From: Bauldia litoralis
GTDB lineage: Bacteria > Pseudomonadota > Alphaproteobacteria > Rhizobiales > Kaistiaceae
Direction of reading: 5' to 3'
Assembly: GCA_945882315.1 (NCBI GenBank)
Contig: CAMCWB010000023.1
Coordinates: 1 to 50,899 of the forward strand
DNA length: 50,899 nt
Positions 41,443 to 50,763 of the stretch are shown one piece after another (within the stretch, counting starts at the first letter, position 1; each line of letters begins with the position of its first letter). The notes below the pieces were generated by a model. That model was not told the origin of the DNA and did no database searches. It was given only the letters and a program-made list of their open reading frames with translations. Made by a program: the position numbers and the translations under genes.

Positions 41443-43104
41443 GTGAACGAGGCGGCCGAACTTCCCGAACGGGAGGCTATGGAATTCGATGTGGTGGTCG
41501 TTGGCGCCGGGCCGGCCGGCCTTTCGGCGGCGATCAGGCTGAAGCAGGTCAACCCCGATCTCTCGGTCGTCGTTCTTGAAAAGGGATCGGAAGTCGGCGC
41601 CCATATCCTCTCCGGCGCGGTGGTCGATCCGGTCGGCCTCGATCGTCTCCTGCCAGACTGGCGCAACGAAGAGACGCCGCTCCGTACGCCGGTGACGCAG
41701 GACCATTTCCTGTGGCTCGGCCCAGCCGGCTCGATCCGCCTGCCGAATTTCCTGATGCCGCCGCTGATGAACAATCACGGCAACTACATCGTCTCGCTGG
41801 GCGAGGTCTGCCGCTGGCTGGCGGGCAAGGCGGAAGCGCTCGGCGTCGAGATCTTTCCGGGCTTTGCCGCCACCGAGCTTCTGCAGGACGAGAACGGCGC
41901 GATCATCGGTGTCGCGACCGGCGACATGGGGATCGCCAAGGACGGCTCGCAGAAGCCGTCCTACCAGTGCGGCATGGCGCTGATGGCCAAATACACGCTG
42001 GTCGCGGAAGGGGCGCGGGGCTCGCTCGCCAAGCAACTCGTCAAGCGTTTCGACCTTGCCGAAGGCCGCGAGCCGCAGAAATACGGCCTTGGGCTGAAGG
42101 AACTCTGGAAGGTCGCGCCGGACAAGCATCGCCGCGGTCTTGTCCAGCACAGCTTCGGCTGGCCGCTCGACAATTCGACCGGCGGCGGCTCGTTCCTCTA
42201 TCACCTCGAAGACAATCTGGTTTCGATCGGCTTCGTGGTCCATCTCGGCTACAAGAACCCGCATCTCTCGCCTTTCGAGGAATTCCAGCGCTTCAAGACG
42301 CATCCGGCCATCCGGCCGACGCTGGAGGGCGGGCGCCGCATCTCCTATGGCGCCCGCGCCATCACCGAGGGCGGCTACCAGTCGGTGCCGAAGCTTTCCT
42401 TCCCGGGTGGCGTGCTGGTCGGCTGCGCGGCCGGCTTCGTCAACGTGCCGCGCATCAAGGGCAGCCACAATGCGGTGCTCTCGGGCATGCTTGCCGCCGA
42501 ACATGCCGCCGAGGCGATCGCCGCCGGGCGCCAGCATGACGAGCTTGCGAGCTACGAGGCGGCATGGCGGGCCTCGGCGATCGGGACGGACCTTCGCCGG
42601 GTCCGCAACGTCAAGCCGCTCTGGTCGAAATTCGGCACGATCGGGGGCATTGCGCTGGGCGGCCTCGACATGTGGACCAACACTTTCGGCTTCTCGCTCT
42701 TCGGCACGCTGTCGCACGGCAAGGCCGATTACGCGGCGACCGCGCCGGCCTCCGGCTACCGGCGGAACGAGCCGCCGAAATATGACGGCGCGCTGACCTT
42801 CGACCGGCTCTCCTCGGTGTTCCTATCCAACACCAACCATGACGAGGACCAGCCGGTCCACCTGCACGTCAAGGACATGGCCCTGCAGAAATCATCCGAG
42901 CATGACGTCTATGCCGGGCCGTCGGCGCGCTATTGCCCGGCCGGCGTCTATGAGTGGATCGAGGAGGGCGCCGACGCGCCGCGGTACCAGATCAACGCGG
43001 CGAACTGCGTCCACTGCAAGACCTGCGATATCAAGGACCCCAACCAGAACATCAACTGGGTGCCGCCGGAAGGCGGCGGTGGTCCGAACTATCCGAATAT
43101 GTGA
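41443..43104 (+). CDS. Electron transfer flavoprotein-ubiquinone oxidoreductase
   Basis: ETF-QO passes electrons from reduced ETF (fatty acid and amino acid oxidation) to ubiquinone at the inner membrane. The 553-residue protein has the FAD motif VVVVGAGPAGLSAA (about 17-30), the membrane-associated ubiquinone region, GCAAGFVNVPRIKGSHNAVLSG (split near 328-349), and the C-terminal 4Fe-4S cluster: C in RYCPAGVYEW and the CVHCKTC triplet near residue 524. The GTG start is supported by GGAGG 4 nt upstream. It follows the caspase-fold gene by 28 nt. A repeat element begins 2 nt after its stop. Confidence 0.96.
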   Translation: MNEAAELPEREAMEFDVVVVGAGPAGLSAAIRLKQVNPDLSVVVLEKGSEVGAHILSGAVVDPVGLDRLLPDWRNEETPLRTPVTQDHFLWLGPAGSIRLPNFLMPPLMNNHGNYIVSLGEVCRWLAGKAEALGVEIFPGFAATELLQDENGAIIGVATGDMGIAKDGSQKPSYQCGMALMAKYTLVAEGARGSLAKQLVKRFDLAEGREPQKYGLGLKELWKVAPDKHRRGLVQHSFGWPLDNSTGGGSFLYHLEDNLVSIGFVVHLGYKNPHLSPFEEFQRFKTHPAIRPTLEGGRRISYGARAITEGGYQSVPKLSFPGGVLVGCAAGFVNVPRIKGSHNAVLSGMLAAEHAAEAIAAGRQHDELASYEAAWRASAIGTDLRRVRNVKPLWSKFGTIGGIALGGLDMWTNTFGFSLFGTLSHGKADYAATAPASGYRRNEPPKYDGALTFDRLSSVFLSNTNHDEDQPVHLHVKDMALQKSSEHDVYAGPSARYCPAGVYEWIEEGADAPRYQINAANCVHCKTCDIKDPNQNINWVPPEGGGGPNYPNM

Positions 43105-43106
43105 GT

Positions 43107-43290
43107 TACCCTCTCCCGTGGGGAGAGGGCCGTCGCTCTTATGAGCGCAGCGAATTAGAGCGGCGGGGTGAGGCGCCCATGCATTTATTGGCGTGCGGCG
43201 CACCTAGCCATGGACACCATACGCCCTCACCCTTCTCGCCTAAGTCGCTCCGCTCCTAAGGCTCGAAGCCCTCTCCCCTCGGGAGAGGGG
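43107..43290. repeat. Palindromic intergenic repeat, copy C
   Basis: TACCCTCTCCCGTGGGGAGAGGG (43107-43129, split here as a hairpin) and CCCTCTCCCCTCGGGAGAGG (43270-43289) bracket opposed CGGGGTGAGGCG and CCCTCACCCTTCTCGCC blocks and a variable centre. It lacks the TAGAGCG outer arms of copies A and B. It fills the gap between the convergent ETF-QO and PPOX flavoprotein genes. Confidence 0.85.
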
Positions 43291-43304
43291 GCGCTCCATA
43301 CCGT

Positions 43305-43934
43305 TCAATACAGCATCGTCCTGACGCGCTCCGGCAGTGCGGCGTCGTAGTCCTCGGCGTTGACGCGGCCCTTGCTGACTTCGGCGAGCATGGTGCCGGT
43401 GCTGGGCAGAGCGGACCGCTCCAGGCGCTTCTCCGGGTTCCAGAGGTCGGCGCGGACGACGGCCTTGGAGCATTGGAAGAAGACCGTCTCGACGTGGACG
43501 ACGATGACCAGGCGCGGCGGCTTGCCGTTGACGACGAAGCGCGACAGGAGGTCCGGATCGACCGAGAGCGTTGCCCGGCCGTTGATGCGGAGCGTCTCGC
43601 CGATGCCGGGGATCAGGAAGAAGAGGGCGACGCGCGGGTCTTCCAGGATGTTGCGGAGGCTGTCGAAGCGGTTGTTGCCCGGCCGGTCGGGGATGAGCAG
43701 CGTCTTGTCGTCCTCGACCGTGACGAAGCCGGCGCGATCGCCGCGCGGCGAGGAATCGAGGTCGCCTTCGCCGCTGGTCGACAGCACGACGAAAGGCGAG
43801 GCTTCGATGAAGGTCCGATAGACCGGATGGACGTAGTCGACCTCCTTGACGAGGGCAGGCTGGTACGGCGTGCCGTACTGGCTTTCGAGCATGGCGATGT
43901 CGGTGATCCGGTGCTTGGCGTCGATATCGTTCAT
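43305..43934 (-). CDS. PPOX-type FMN flavoprotein (pyridoxamine 5'-phosphate oxidase-like)
   Basis: The 209-residue split-barrel protein shows FVVLSTSGEGDLDSSPRGD (about 49-67), LLIPDRPGNNRFDSLRNILE (about 80-99) and DPRVALFFLIPGIGETLRING, the MSMEG_1061-like branch of the PPOX superfamily. Members bind FMN or F420; the substrate is unknown. The second of two ATGs gives a 6-nt spacer from GGAG and was chosen. It lies 19 nt downstream of pcaD and is probably co-transcribed. Confidence 0.8.
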   Translation of the reverse strand: MNDIDAKHRITDIAMLESQYGTPYQPALVKEVDYVHPVYRTFIEASPFVVLSTSGEGDLDSSPRGDRAGFVTVEDDKTLLIPDRPGNNRFDSLRNILEDPRVALFFLIPGIGETLRINGRATLSVDPDLLSRFVVNGKPPRLVIVVHVETVFFQCSKAVVRADLWNPEKRLERSALPSTGTMLAEVSKGRVNAEDYDAALPERVRTMLY

Positions 43935-43953
43935 CATCGTCTCCAGTGCGCGT

Positions 43954-44733
43954 CTAGCGTGTCAGGAAATCCAGGACGGCTTTGTTGAATGCCTTGGTCT
44001 GCTCGATATTCGAGAGATGCGCGGCGTCGAGCGTCACGATCTCGGAGCCGGGCACCAGCTCGTGGATCTGCTGGCCGCGGTCGGGCGGCGTCGCCGGATC
44101 CTTGTCGCCGATGACGATCAGGGTCGGGGCCCTGATCGTCTTGTCGGACTCGCGCTGGTCCATGTCGCGAATTGCTGCGCAACAGGCGGCATAGCCAAGC
44201 GCGGACGTCGCCAGGACCATGCGGGTGATGCGCGCGGTCTCGTCGGGGTGACTTTCGCGGAAGTCGTTGGTCAGCCAGCGGTCGACGATGCCTTCGGCCA
44301 GCGGCGCCATGCCGTTTCGCGTGACGATCTCGATGCGCTGGTTCCAGAGGTCGGCGGCCGGTATGTGCGCCGCGGTGTTGCAGAGCGCCAGGCGCTCGAC
44401 CCGGTCGGGCGCATGGGCGCCCAGCCACTGGCCGACCATGCCGCCTTTAGAGAGGCCGCAGAAATAGGTCTTGTCGATGTCGACGCCGTCGAGCACGGCG
44501 ACGGCATCGCGGCCCAGCCTTTCGACCGTATAGGGGCCCTTCGGCGCGTCCGAACGACCGTGGCCGCGGCTGTCATAGCGCAGGATCCGGAAACGCTCGG
44601 CGAAGGGCGCCATCTGGGCGTCCCACATATGCAGATTTGTGCCGAGCGAATTGGAGAAGAGGAGGGTCGGCTTGCCGTTCTCGGGCAACGCCTCGACATG
44701 AATGCGGGCGCCGTCATCCATCGTCACAAACAC
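43954..44733 (-). CDS. pcaD: 3-oxoadipate enol-lactonase
   Basis: PcaD hydrolyses beta-ketoadipate enol-lactone in the protocatechuate branch of aromatic degradation. The 259-residue alpha/beta hydrolase has LLFSNSLGTNLHMWDAQM (about 24-41), RYDSRGHGRSDAP (52-64), nucleophile S95 in CGLSKGGMVGQWLG, the acid in VIGDKDPATPP and the His in LDAAHLSNIEQ. The GTG start at 44733 has GGAGG 7 nt upstream. No other pca genes are in the window, so the gene is separated from its pathway or serves a related lactone. Confidence 0.88.
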   Translation of the reverse strand: MFVTMDDGARIHVEALPENGKPTLLFSNSLGTNLHMWDAQMAPFAERFRILRYDSRGHGRSDAPKGPYTVERLGRDAVAVLDGVDIDKTYFCGLSKGGMVGQWLGAHAPDRVERLALCNTAAHIPAADLWNQRIEIVTRNGMAPLAEGIVDRWLTNDFRESHPDETARITRMVLATSALGYAACCAAIRDMDQRESDKTIRAPTLIVIGDKDPATPPDRGQQIHELVPGSEIVTLDAAHLSNIEQTKAFNKAVLDFLTR

Positions 44734-44888
44734 AGGAATCCCTCCAATGACCTTCTTTTCTCCTGGATAACCCGCCCCGCCTGCCGCCGAAAGGGCCGGC
44801 GCCCTATATTGGCCTTGAGCCGGCGGCCCGTGCTAGGAACGCCGGGCCTTCTTTTCCCGCCCCAAACGGCCATTCCGGACCGTCTGCC

Positions 44889-45803
44889 ATGACCGCGATG
44901 CCCCAATCGATCGATGCGACGCTCGAATTCCTGCGGGGCGGCGGCTATGTGCCCGACCGGTCTCTGGCGACCGTCCTCTATCTGTCCCTGAAGATGGGCC
45001 GGCCGCTTTTCCTCGAGGGCGAGGCCGGCGTCGGCAAGACCGAGATCGCCAAGGTCCTCGCCGAGCGGCTCGGCCGCCGGTTGATCCGGCTGCAATGCTA
45101 TGAGGGCCTCGACATATCGAGCGCCGTCTATGAGTGGAACTACGCGGCGCAGATGATCGAGATCCGCGCCGCCGAAGCCTCCGGCGGAGTCGATCGCGAA
45201 CGGCTGGTCGGCGACGTCTTCACCGAGCGTTTCCTGATCAAGCGGCCGTTGTTGCAGGCGCTCGACGTCGACGAGCGCGGCGCGCCGGTGCTGCTCATCG
45301 ACGAACTCGACCGAGCCGACGAGGCTTTCGAGGCTTATCTCCTCGAAGTGCTCGCCGACAATCAGGTGACCATCCCCGAGCTCGGCACCTTCCGCGCCGC
45401 GGCGCCGCCGATCGTCATCGTCACCACCAACCGGACGCGCGAGATCCACGACGCGCTGAAGCGGCGCTGCCTGTATCACTGGATCGACTATCCGGATGCG
45501 GCGCGCGAGCTCGAGATCGTCCGCACCAAGGTGCCCGGCGCCGGCGAGCGGCTGTCGCGCGAGATCGTCGCGTTCGTCCAGCGGCTGCGCTCGGAAGACC
45601 TGTTCAAGAATCCCGGCGTCGCCGAGACGCTCGACTGGGCGACGGCGCTGACCGAGCTCGACCAAGTGGCGCTCGATCCGGCGACCGTGTCGGATACCCT
45701 GGGCGTCCTCCTCAAATACCAGGACGACATCGCGCGGGTCGCGGGCGGCCGGACGGAAGAGCTTCTCGACGAGGTCAAGAGCCAACTGGCGGCGGCCGAG
45801 TAG
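44889..45803 (+). CDS. MoxR-family AAA+ ATPase (CoxD-like)
   Basis: The 304-residue ATPase has Walker A GEAGVGKT (44-51), Walker B LLIDELDR (135-142), sensor 1 VIVTTNRTREI (about 176-186) and an arginine-finger region RRCLYHWIDYP. MoxR ATPases act as chaperones for cofactor insertion and usually work with a VWA protein encoded next door. CoxD, its closest functional relative, assembles the Cu-S-Mo site of CO dehydrogenase. The VWA gene follows after 25 nt. Confidence 0.92.
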   Translation: MTAMPQSIDATLEFLRGGGYVPDRSLATVLYLSLKMGRPLFLEGEAGVGKTEIAKVLAERLGRRLIRLQCYEGLDISSAVYEWNYAAQMIEIRAAEASGGVDRERLVGDVFTERFLIKRPLLQALDVDERGAPVLLIDELDRADEAFEAYLLEVLADNQVTIPELGTFRAAAPPIVIVTTNRTREIHDALKRRCLYHWIDYPDAARELEIVRTKVPGAGERLSREIVAFVQRLRSEDLFKNPGVAETLDWATALTELDQVALDPATVSDTLGVLLKYQDDIARVAGGRTEELLDEVKSQLAAAE

Positions 45804-45828
45804 CGGCGCGTCCCAAGAAGATGACGGC

Positions 45829-47031
45829 ATGAGCGGCAAACTCGCGGAGAACATCGTCTATTTCGCCCGCGCCCTCCGGCGGGCCGGCATTCCTGTCGGG
45901 CCGGCCTCGGTGGTCGATGCGATCCGCGCCGTCGAGGTCGCCGGGATCGAGCGGCGCGAGGACCTCTACTGGACGCTGCACGCCATCTTCGTGACCCGGC
46001 GCGAGCATCGTGCCGTCTTCGACGAGGCCTTCCGCCTCTTTTGGCGGAGCCAGGAACTCCTCAAGAGATTCCAGGGCTTCTCGGCACCGTCGATCGACGA
46101 CGACCCCGAGGAAGAAGAGACCGGCAAGCGGGCCGGCGCGGCGCGGGCGGCGGCAGCCATGTTCGCCGATGCACCGCCGCCGGTTGCCGCGAAGGAGAAG
46201 GAGGTCGACGTCCAGGCGCGGCTCGTCGTCTCCGATCGCGAGCTTCTGCAGCGCCGCGACTTTGCCCAGATGAGTGCCGCCGAGATCGCCGAGGCCAAGC
46301 GCCGGATCGATGCGATGCGCCTTGCCGTCGACCGCGTCGAGACGCGCCGTCTGGTCGCCGCGCCGCCGCCCGGCCTGATCGACCCGCGGCGGACGCTGCG
46401 CGCCAGCCTGCGCACTGGTAGCCACATGATCCTGCTCCGCCATCGCCGGCGGCGCGAGGTGCCGCCGCCGATCGTCATTCTCGCCGATATCTCCGGCTCG
46501 ATGAGCGAATACACTCGCGTCTTCCTGCATTTCATGCATGCGCTGGGCGAGAAGCAGCGCCGCGTCCATTCCTTCCTGTTCGGCACGCGGCTCACCAATG
46601 TGACGCGGCAGCTCCGCATGAAGGACCCGGACGAGGCGCTGGCCGCCTGCTCGGACCTCGTGCAGGACTGGTCGGGCGGAACGCGGATCGCGACCGCGCT
46701 TCGCGATTTCAATCGCCTGTGGAGCCGCCGGGTGCTGGGGCAGGGCGCGATCGTCCTCCTCTTCACCGATGGGCTGGAGCGCGACGGCGACGAGGATCTG
46801 GCCGTCGAGATGGATCGGCTGCACCGCTCCTGCCGGCGGCTGATCTGGGTCAATCCGCTGCTCCGCTACAACAGCTTCGAGGCAAAGGCGCGGGGCATCC
46901 GGGCGATGCTGCCCCATGTCGACGAATTCCGGCCGGTGCACTCGCTTGAGGCCATCGCCGATCTTTGCGAGGCTCTGTCGGTCGAAAAGAATGCCAGCGC
47001 CGATCCGCGGAAATGGCTCAAGGCCGCCTGA
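45829..47031 (+). CDS. CoxE-like VWA-domain protein
   Basis: The 400-residue protein has an N-terminal helical region (about 1-90), an acidic and Ala-rich linker, and a C-terminal von Willebrand A domain with the metal site DISGSMS (D220, S222, S224) and the TDG and DWSGGTRIATALRDF loops. It belongs to the CoxE/DUF58-type VWA family that partners MoxR ATPases in maturation of molybdenum hydroxylases. The order ATPase then VWA is as in cox clusters. Confidence 0.9.
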   Translation: MSGKLAENIVYFARALRRAGIPVGPASVVDAIRAVEVAGIERREDLYWTLHAIFVTRREHRAVFDEAFRLFWRSQELLKRFQGFSAPSIDDDPEEEETGKRAGAARAAAAMFADAPPPVAAKEKEVDVQARLVVSDRELLQRRDFAQMSAAEIAEAKRRIDAMRLAVDRVETRRLVAAPPPGLIDPRRTLRASLRTGSHMILLRHRRRREVPPPIVILADISGSMSEYTRVFLHFMHALGEKQRRVHSFLFGTRLTNVTRQLRMKDPDEALAACSDLVQDWSGGTRIATALRDFNRLWSRRVLGQGAIVLLFTDGLERDGDEDLAVEMDRLHRSCRRLIWVNPLLRYNSFEAKARGIRAMLPHVDEFRPVHSLEAIADLCEALSVEKNASADPRKWLKAA

Positions 47032-47099
47032 CGTGGGCCTTGGCGGCGGGGAAATGCTCGTTATATTCGTTTGGAAATGTCGCTAGACTACCTCTTGCT

Positions 47100-47191
47100 C
47101 CGCTCATTCCCGCGAAAGCGGGAATCCAGGGCCAAGCGTCACAGCCCGAGTTTGCCGCCCCTGGGTCCCCCGCTTTCGCGGGGACGAGCGG
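47100..47191. repeat. Inverted pair of CGCGAAAGCG palindromes
   Basis: The left arm (47100-47131) contains TTCCCGCGAAAGCGGGAA; the right arm (47158-47191) is its diverged inverted copy with CCCCGCTTTCGCGGGG. Flanks CCGCTC/GAGCGG and CCAGGG/CCCTGG also pair. Either arm can form its own hairpin, or the two a long one. It separates the VWA gene from the XdhC genes and may attenuate read-through. Confidence 0.85.
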
Positions 47192-47219
47192 ATGAGGAGA
47201 GGTCGAGGAGGAGCATAGG

Positions 47220-47558
<339 letters not shown>

Positions 47559-47567
47559 GGCGGCCCC

Positions 47568-48278
47568 GTGGATCTCGCAATCCTCCAGAAGCTGAACCAG
47601 GCGCGGCGCGAGCGCTTCGCGGTGATCCTCGTCACCGATACGGCGAGCGGCGCCGTGCGGCTCGTCGTCGAGAAGGACGGCTATGACGGCGATCCGCTTC
47701 GCGAGGAGCTTGCGGCGCGCTTCCGTTCGGGCGCCTCCGGCTCGGTGGTGACGCCGTCCGGCGAGAGCACCTTCTTCACCGTCCAGTTGCCGCCGCCGCG
47801 GCTGGTCATCATCGGCGCGGTCCACATCAGCCAGGCGCTGGCGCCGATGGCGAAGATCGCCGGCTTCGACATGACGATCATCGATCCGCGCACGGCCTTC
47901 GCGACGCCGGAGCGCTTCCCGGACGTGCCGCTTCTCGCCGAATGGCCGGATGTGGCGCTGCCCAAGGTCGGGCTCGATGCCTTCACGGGTCTTGCCGTGG
48001 TCACGCATGATCCGAAGATCGACGATTACGCGCTGGCGGAATCGCTGCGCGCCAACTGCTTCTATGTCGGCGCGCTGGGCAGCCGGAAGACGCATGGCAA
48101 GCGTCTGGAAAGGCTGCGGGCGCTGGGCATAGACGATACCCAACTGGCGCGCATCCATGCGCCGATCGGACTTCCCATCCAGGCGCAGTCGCCGGCCGAG
48201 ATTGCGGTGGCGGTCCTTGCCGAGGTGATTGTTTCGCTGCGGAGCCGCGGCAGGCAGGCGCGCGAGGCGGCGGCGTGA
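47568..48278 (+). CDS. XdhC-family protein with C-terminal Rossmann domain
   Basis: The 236-residue protein has a short N-terminal region and the XdhC_C Rossmann fold: PRLVIIGAVHISQALAPMAK (about 77-96), MTIIDPRTAFATPERFP, VVTHDPKIDDYAL (about 144-156) and VGALGSRKTHGKRLERL (about 165-181), ending in IHAPIGLPIQAQSPAEIAVAVLAE. It starts at a GTG 9 nt after the small XdhC gene; together they make one split XdhC. Its stop overlaps the following GTG by 4 nt. Confidence 0.9.
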   Translation: MDLAILQKLNQARRERFAVILVTDTASGAVRLVVEKDGYDGDPLREELAARFRSGASGSVVTPSGESTFFTVQLPPPRLVIIGAVHISQALAPMAKIAGFDMTIIDPRTAFATPERFPDVPLLAEWPDVALPKVGLDAFTGLAVVTHDPKIDDYALAESLRANCFYVGALGSRKTHGKRLERLRALGIDDTQLARIHAPIGLPIQAQSPAEIAVAVLAEVIVSLRSRGRQAREAAA

Positions 48279-49891
48279 AATTCGGTCCGGTTGCGACGGC
48301 CGCGGCCGAGGGCGCGATCCTGGCGCATTCGGTGCGCCATGGCGGCGGCGTGATCAAGAAGGGCACGACGCTCGCGCAGCAGCATCTCGATCTGCTGATC
48401 GCCGGCGGCATCGACGAGGTCGTCGTTGCAAGGCTCGATCCGGACGACGTGCATGAGGACGAGGCGGCGCGGCAGCTCGCCGGGGCGGTCGCCGGCTCCG
48501 GCATCTTCGTCGAGAAGCCCTTCACCGGGCGCAGCAATGTCTATTCCGACGCCGCCGGCGTGCTCACCATCGACAAGGGGCTCGTCGATGCGCTGAACCG
48601 CATCGATCCGGCGCTGACGATCGCAACTCTACCGGAGTTCTCGGTCGTCGAGCCCGGCCGCATGGTCGGCACGGTGAAGATCATTCCGTTCGCCGTTCCG
48701 AGGAGCAAGCTCGATGCCGCGATCGCGCTGGCGCGTGGCGGCTCGCCGATCGCGGTCTCGGCTTTCCGGCCGCTGAAGGTCGGCCTCGTGGCGACGGTCC
48801 TGCCGGCGCTGAAGCCGACCGTCATGGACAAGACGCGACGCCTCCTCGAGGAACGGCTTGAGCTGGCCGGCGCGGTCATCACCGATGAGCGGCGCGTGCC
48901 GCATGAGGACGATGCGGTCGCCGCGGCGCTGACGGAGCTGAAACGGGCCGGCAACGATCTCCTGATCGTCTTCGGCGCCTCGGCCATGGTCGATGCAGAT
49001 GACGTCGTACCGGCCGGCATCGCGGCGGCGGGTGGCGCCGTCGAGCAGATCGGCATGCCGGTCGACCCTGGCAACCTCCTCGTCATCGGCAAGCTCGGCG
49101 ATACGCCTGTGCTGGGCGCGCCGGGTTGTGCGCGGAGCCCGAAGGAGAACGGCTTCGACTGGGTGCTCCAGCGGACGCTCGCCGGCATTGCGGTGTCGCC
49201 GGCCGATGTTGCCGGCATGGGCGTCGGCGGGCTGCTGATGGAGATCATATCGCGGCCGCAGCCGCGCGAGGGCGCGCCGGAAGGGCCTCACAAGAAGGTC
49301 GCGGCGCTGGTCCTTGCGGCGGGGCAGGGACGGCGGATGGGCGGGCCCAACAAGCTCCTCTCGACCGTCCGTGGCAAGCCACTGGTGCAGATCGCCGCCG
49401 AGGCCGCCTTGAAGAGCAAGGCGGTGTCGGTGACGGTCGTAACCGGCCACCGCAAGGACGACGTCGAGACGGCGCTGCGCAATCTCGGGGTAAAGTTCGT
49501 CCATAACCCCGGCTACGAAGACGGGCTGTCGACGTCGCTTCGCGCCGGCCTCGAAAGCCTTCCGGGCGATATCGATGGCGCGGTCGTTCTGCTCGCCGAC
49601 ATGCCGGCGGTCGATGCGTCGACGATCGACCGGCTGATCGGCGCGTTCAAGCCCGAAATCGGCGCGCTCCTCGTCGTGCCAACCTTTGGCGGCAAGCGCG
49701 GCAATCCGGTGCTCTGGGCCTCGCGCTATTTCCCGGCGCTGAGGGCGGTGGAGGGCGATACCGGCGGCCGCCACCTTATCGGCGAGAATCCGGAAGCGGT
49801 GGTCGAGGTCGAGATCGGAGCGACCGTGGCGCTCGACATCGACACGCCCGAGGCCCTTGCCGCAGTTGGCGGCAGTCTGCCCAGCGCTTGA
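48275..49891 (+). CDS. Molybdopterin-binding / MobA-like nucleotidyltransferase fusion
   Basis: The 538-residue protein fuses a MoeA/MogA-like molybdopterin-binding domain (about 1-335, with VGLVATVLPALKPTVMDKTR near 169-188 and DLLIVFGASAMVDADDVVPA near 228-247) to a MobA/MocA-like transferase domain (about 342-538, LAAGQGRRMGGPNK at 347-360, VLLADMPAVDAS near 438). Such fusions are expected to make the cytosine-dinucleotide form of Mo cofactor used by CO dehydrogenase and related enzymes. It starts at a GTG overlapping XdhC by 4 nt. Confidence 0.9.
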   Translation: MKFGPVATAAAEGAILAHSVRHGGGVIKKGTTLAQQHLDLLIAGGIDEVVVARLDPDDVHEDEAARQLAGAVAGSGIFVEKPFTGRSNVYSDAAGVLTIDKGLVDALNRIDPALTIATLPEFSVVEPGRMVGTVKIIPFAVPRSKLDAAIALARGGSPIAVSAFRPLKVGLVATVLPALKPTVMDKTRRLLEERLELAGAVITDERRVPHEDDAVAAALTELKRAGNDLLIVFGASAMVDADDVVPAGIAAAGGAVEQIGMPVDPGNLLVIGKLGDTPVLGAPGCARSPKENGFDWVLQRTLAGIAVSPADVAGMGVGGLLMEIISRPQPREGAPEGPHKKVAALVLAAGQGRRMGGPNKLLSTVRGKPLVQIAAEAALKSKAVSVTVVTGHRKDDVETALRNLGVKFVHNPGYEDGLSTSLRAGLESLPGDIDGAVVLLADMPAVDASTIDRLIGAFKPEIGALLVVPTFGGKRGNPVLWASRYFPALRAVEGDTGGRHLIGENPEAVVEVEIGATVALDIDTPEALAAVGGSLPSA

Positions 49892-50051
49892 TCGCAACTG
49901 CTGAAAAGTCCGGGCAAGCTATCAGCACTCATTTCGCCATGCTGCTAATCTTCTGATTCAAAGGAGCTTTTTGGCTTTTTGACGTTGCCAAGACGGTCAT
50001 CCGGGCGGACGATCGTATCGTTCGGAGCGAATGGCAACACGGAGATTCGCA

Positions 50052-50321
50052 ATGGCGTCACAGGATTTCGCGAGGCAACTCAACGGCTACGGACTGACCA
50101 CCGCCAACATCCTTTACCGAATGCCCGACCATCCTGTGATGCTCCAGACCTTCCTTTGGCAACATTACGACCTCGCCCCGCATTTCCCAGAACTGCATCG
50201 CTTCCTCGAATTCTGGGAGCGCGAGATGGAGGGGCCTCTCCATTCGGTGACGGTGGCGCATCAGCGTCTTATTACTCCGGCCGAATGCCGGGTGGTCGCC
50301 GAGGAATATCGGCTGCACTGA
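50052..50321 (+). CDS. Usg family protein
   Basis: The 89-residue protein matches the alphaproteobacterial Usg family: [20 protein letters not shown] (about 5-24), [20 protein letters not shown] and [18 protein letters not shown]. The function is unknown; the name comes from a position upstream of tryptophan genes in Caulobacter. No trp gene is seen here. GGAG lies 7 nt before the ATG. The preceding 160 bp include an AT-rich stretch (49920-49990), a likely promoter. Confidence 0.88.
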   Translation: MASQDFARQLNGYGLTTANILYRMPDHPVMLQTFLWQHYDLAPHFPELHRFLEFWEREMEGPLHSVTVAHQRLITPAECRVVAEEYRLH

Positions 50322-50371
50322 TCGTTGCCGGGCAGGCATGGAATCCTTATCGTCCGAGGCGGAGGGATTCC

Positions 50372-50743
50372 ATGCGACGTGCCATCCTTGAATTCGAAAG
50401 CCTGAGCCTCGAGGTCGAACTGCTCGATACGCCGACCGCCGACGCGATCTGGAGGGCGATGCCGTTCCGGGGCTCGGCACTGACCTGGGGCGAAGAAGTT
50501 TACTTCGGCATTCCCGTCGAGATGATTCGCGAGGCGGGCGCCCGCGCCGTGGTGACGCCCGGCGAGATCGCCTTCTGGCCGGACGGCAGCGCGATCGCCA
50601 TCGGCTTCGGACGGACGCCGATCAGCCAGGGCGACGAGACGCGCCTCGCCAGTCCCTGCAACATCTGGGCGAAAGCCCTCGGCGATGCCCGGGATCTCGC
50701 CGTCGTCGACGGAGGCGAGGCGGTGAAGGTCCGCCGCGCCTGA
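50372..50743 (+). CDS. Cyclophilin-fold protein (DUF3830-like)
   Basis: The 123-residue protein has [19 protein letters not shown] (about 31-49) and [20 protein letters not shown] (about 66-85), typical of the small TM1367-like cyclophilin fold. These lack the standard prolyl-isomerase active site in many cases, and their role is unclear. A GGAGGG site lies about 6 nt before the ATG. A repeat fragment and an insertion sequence follow its stop. Confidence 0.8.
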   Translation: MRRAILEFESLSLEVELLDTPTADAIWRAMPFRGSALTWGEEVYFGIPVEMIREAGARAVVTPGEIAFWPDGSAIAIGFGRTPISQGDETRLASPCNIWAKALGDARDLAVVDGGEAVKVRRA

Positions 50744-50749
50744 CAAAAA

Positions 50750-50763
50750 TACCCTCTCCCCGT
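50750..50763. repeat. Left part of a CCCTCTCCC hairpin (copy D), interrupted by an IS
   Basis: TACCCTCTCCCCGT matches the start of copies A and C and is cut off by the IS terminus at 50764. The complementary GGGAGAGGG half should lie beyond the far end of the insertion sequence, outside the window. Confidence 0.75.

Noticed and set aside
47100-47191. CRISPR-like or transposon end structure at the CGCGAAAGCG pair
   Set aside because: Only two arms, inverted, with no spacers, no target duplication and no transposase; it is an intergenic palindrome.
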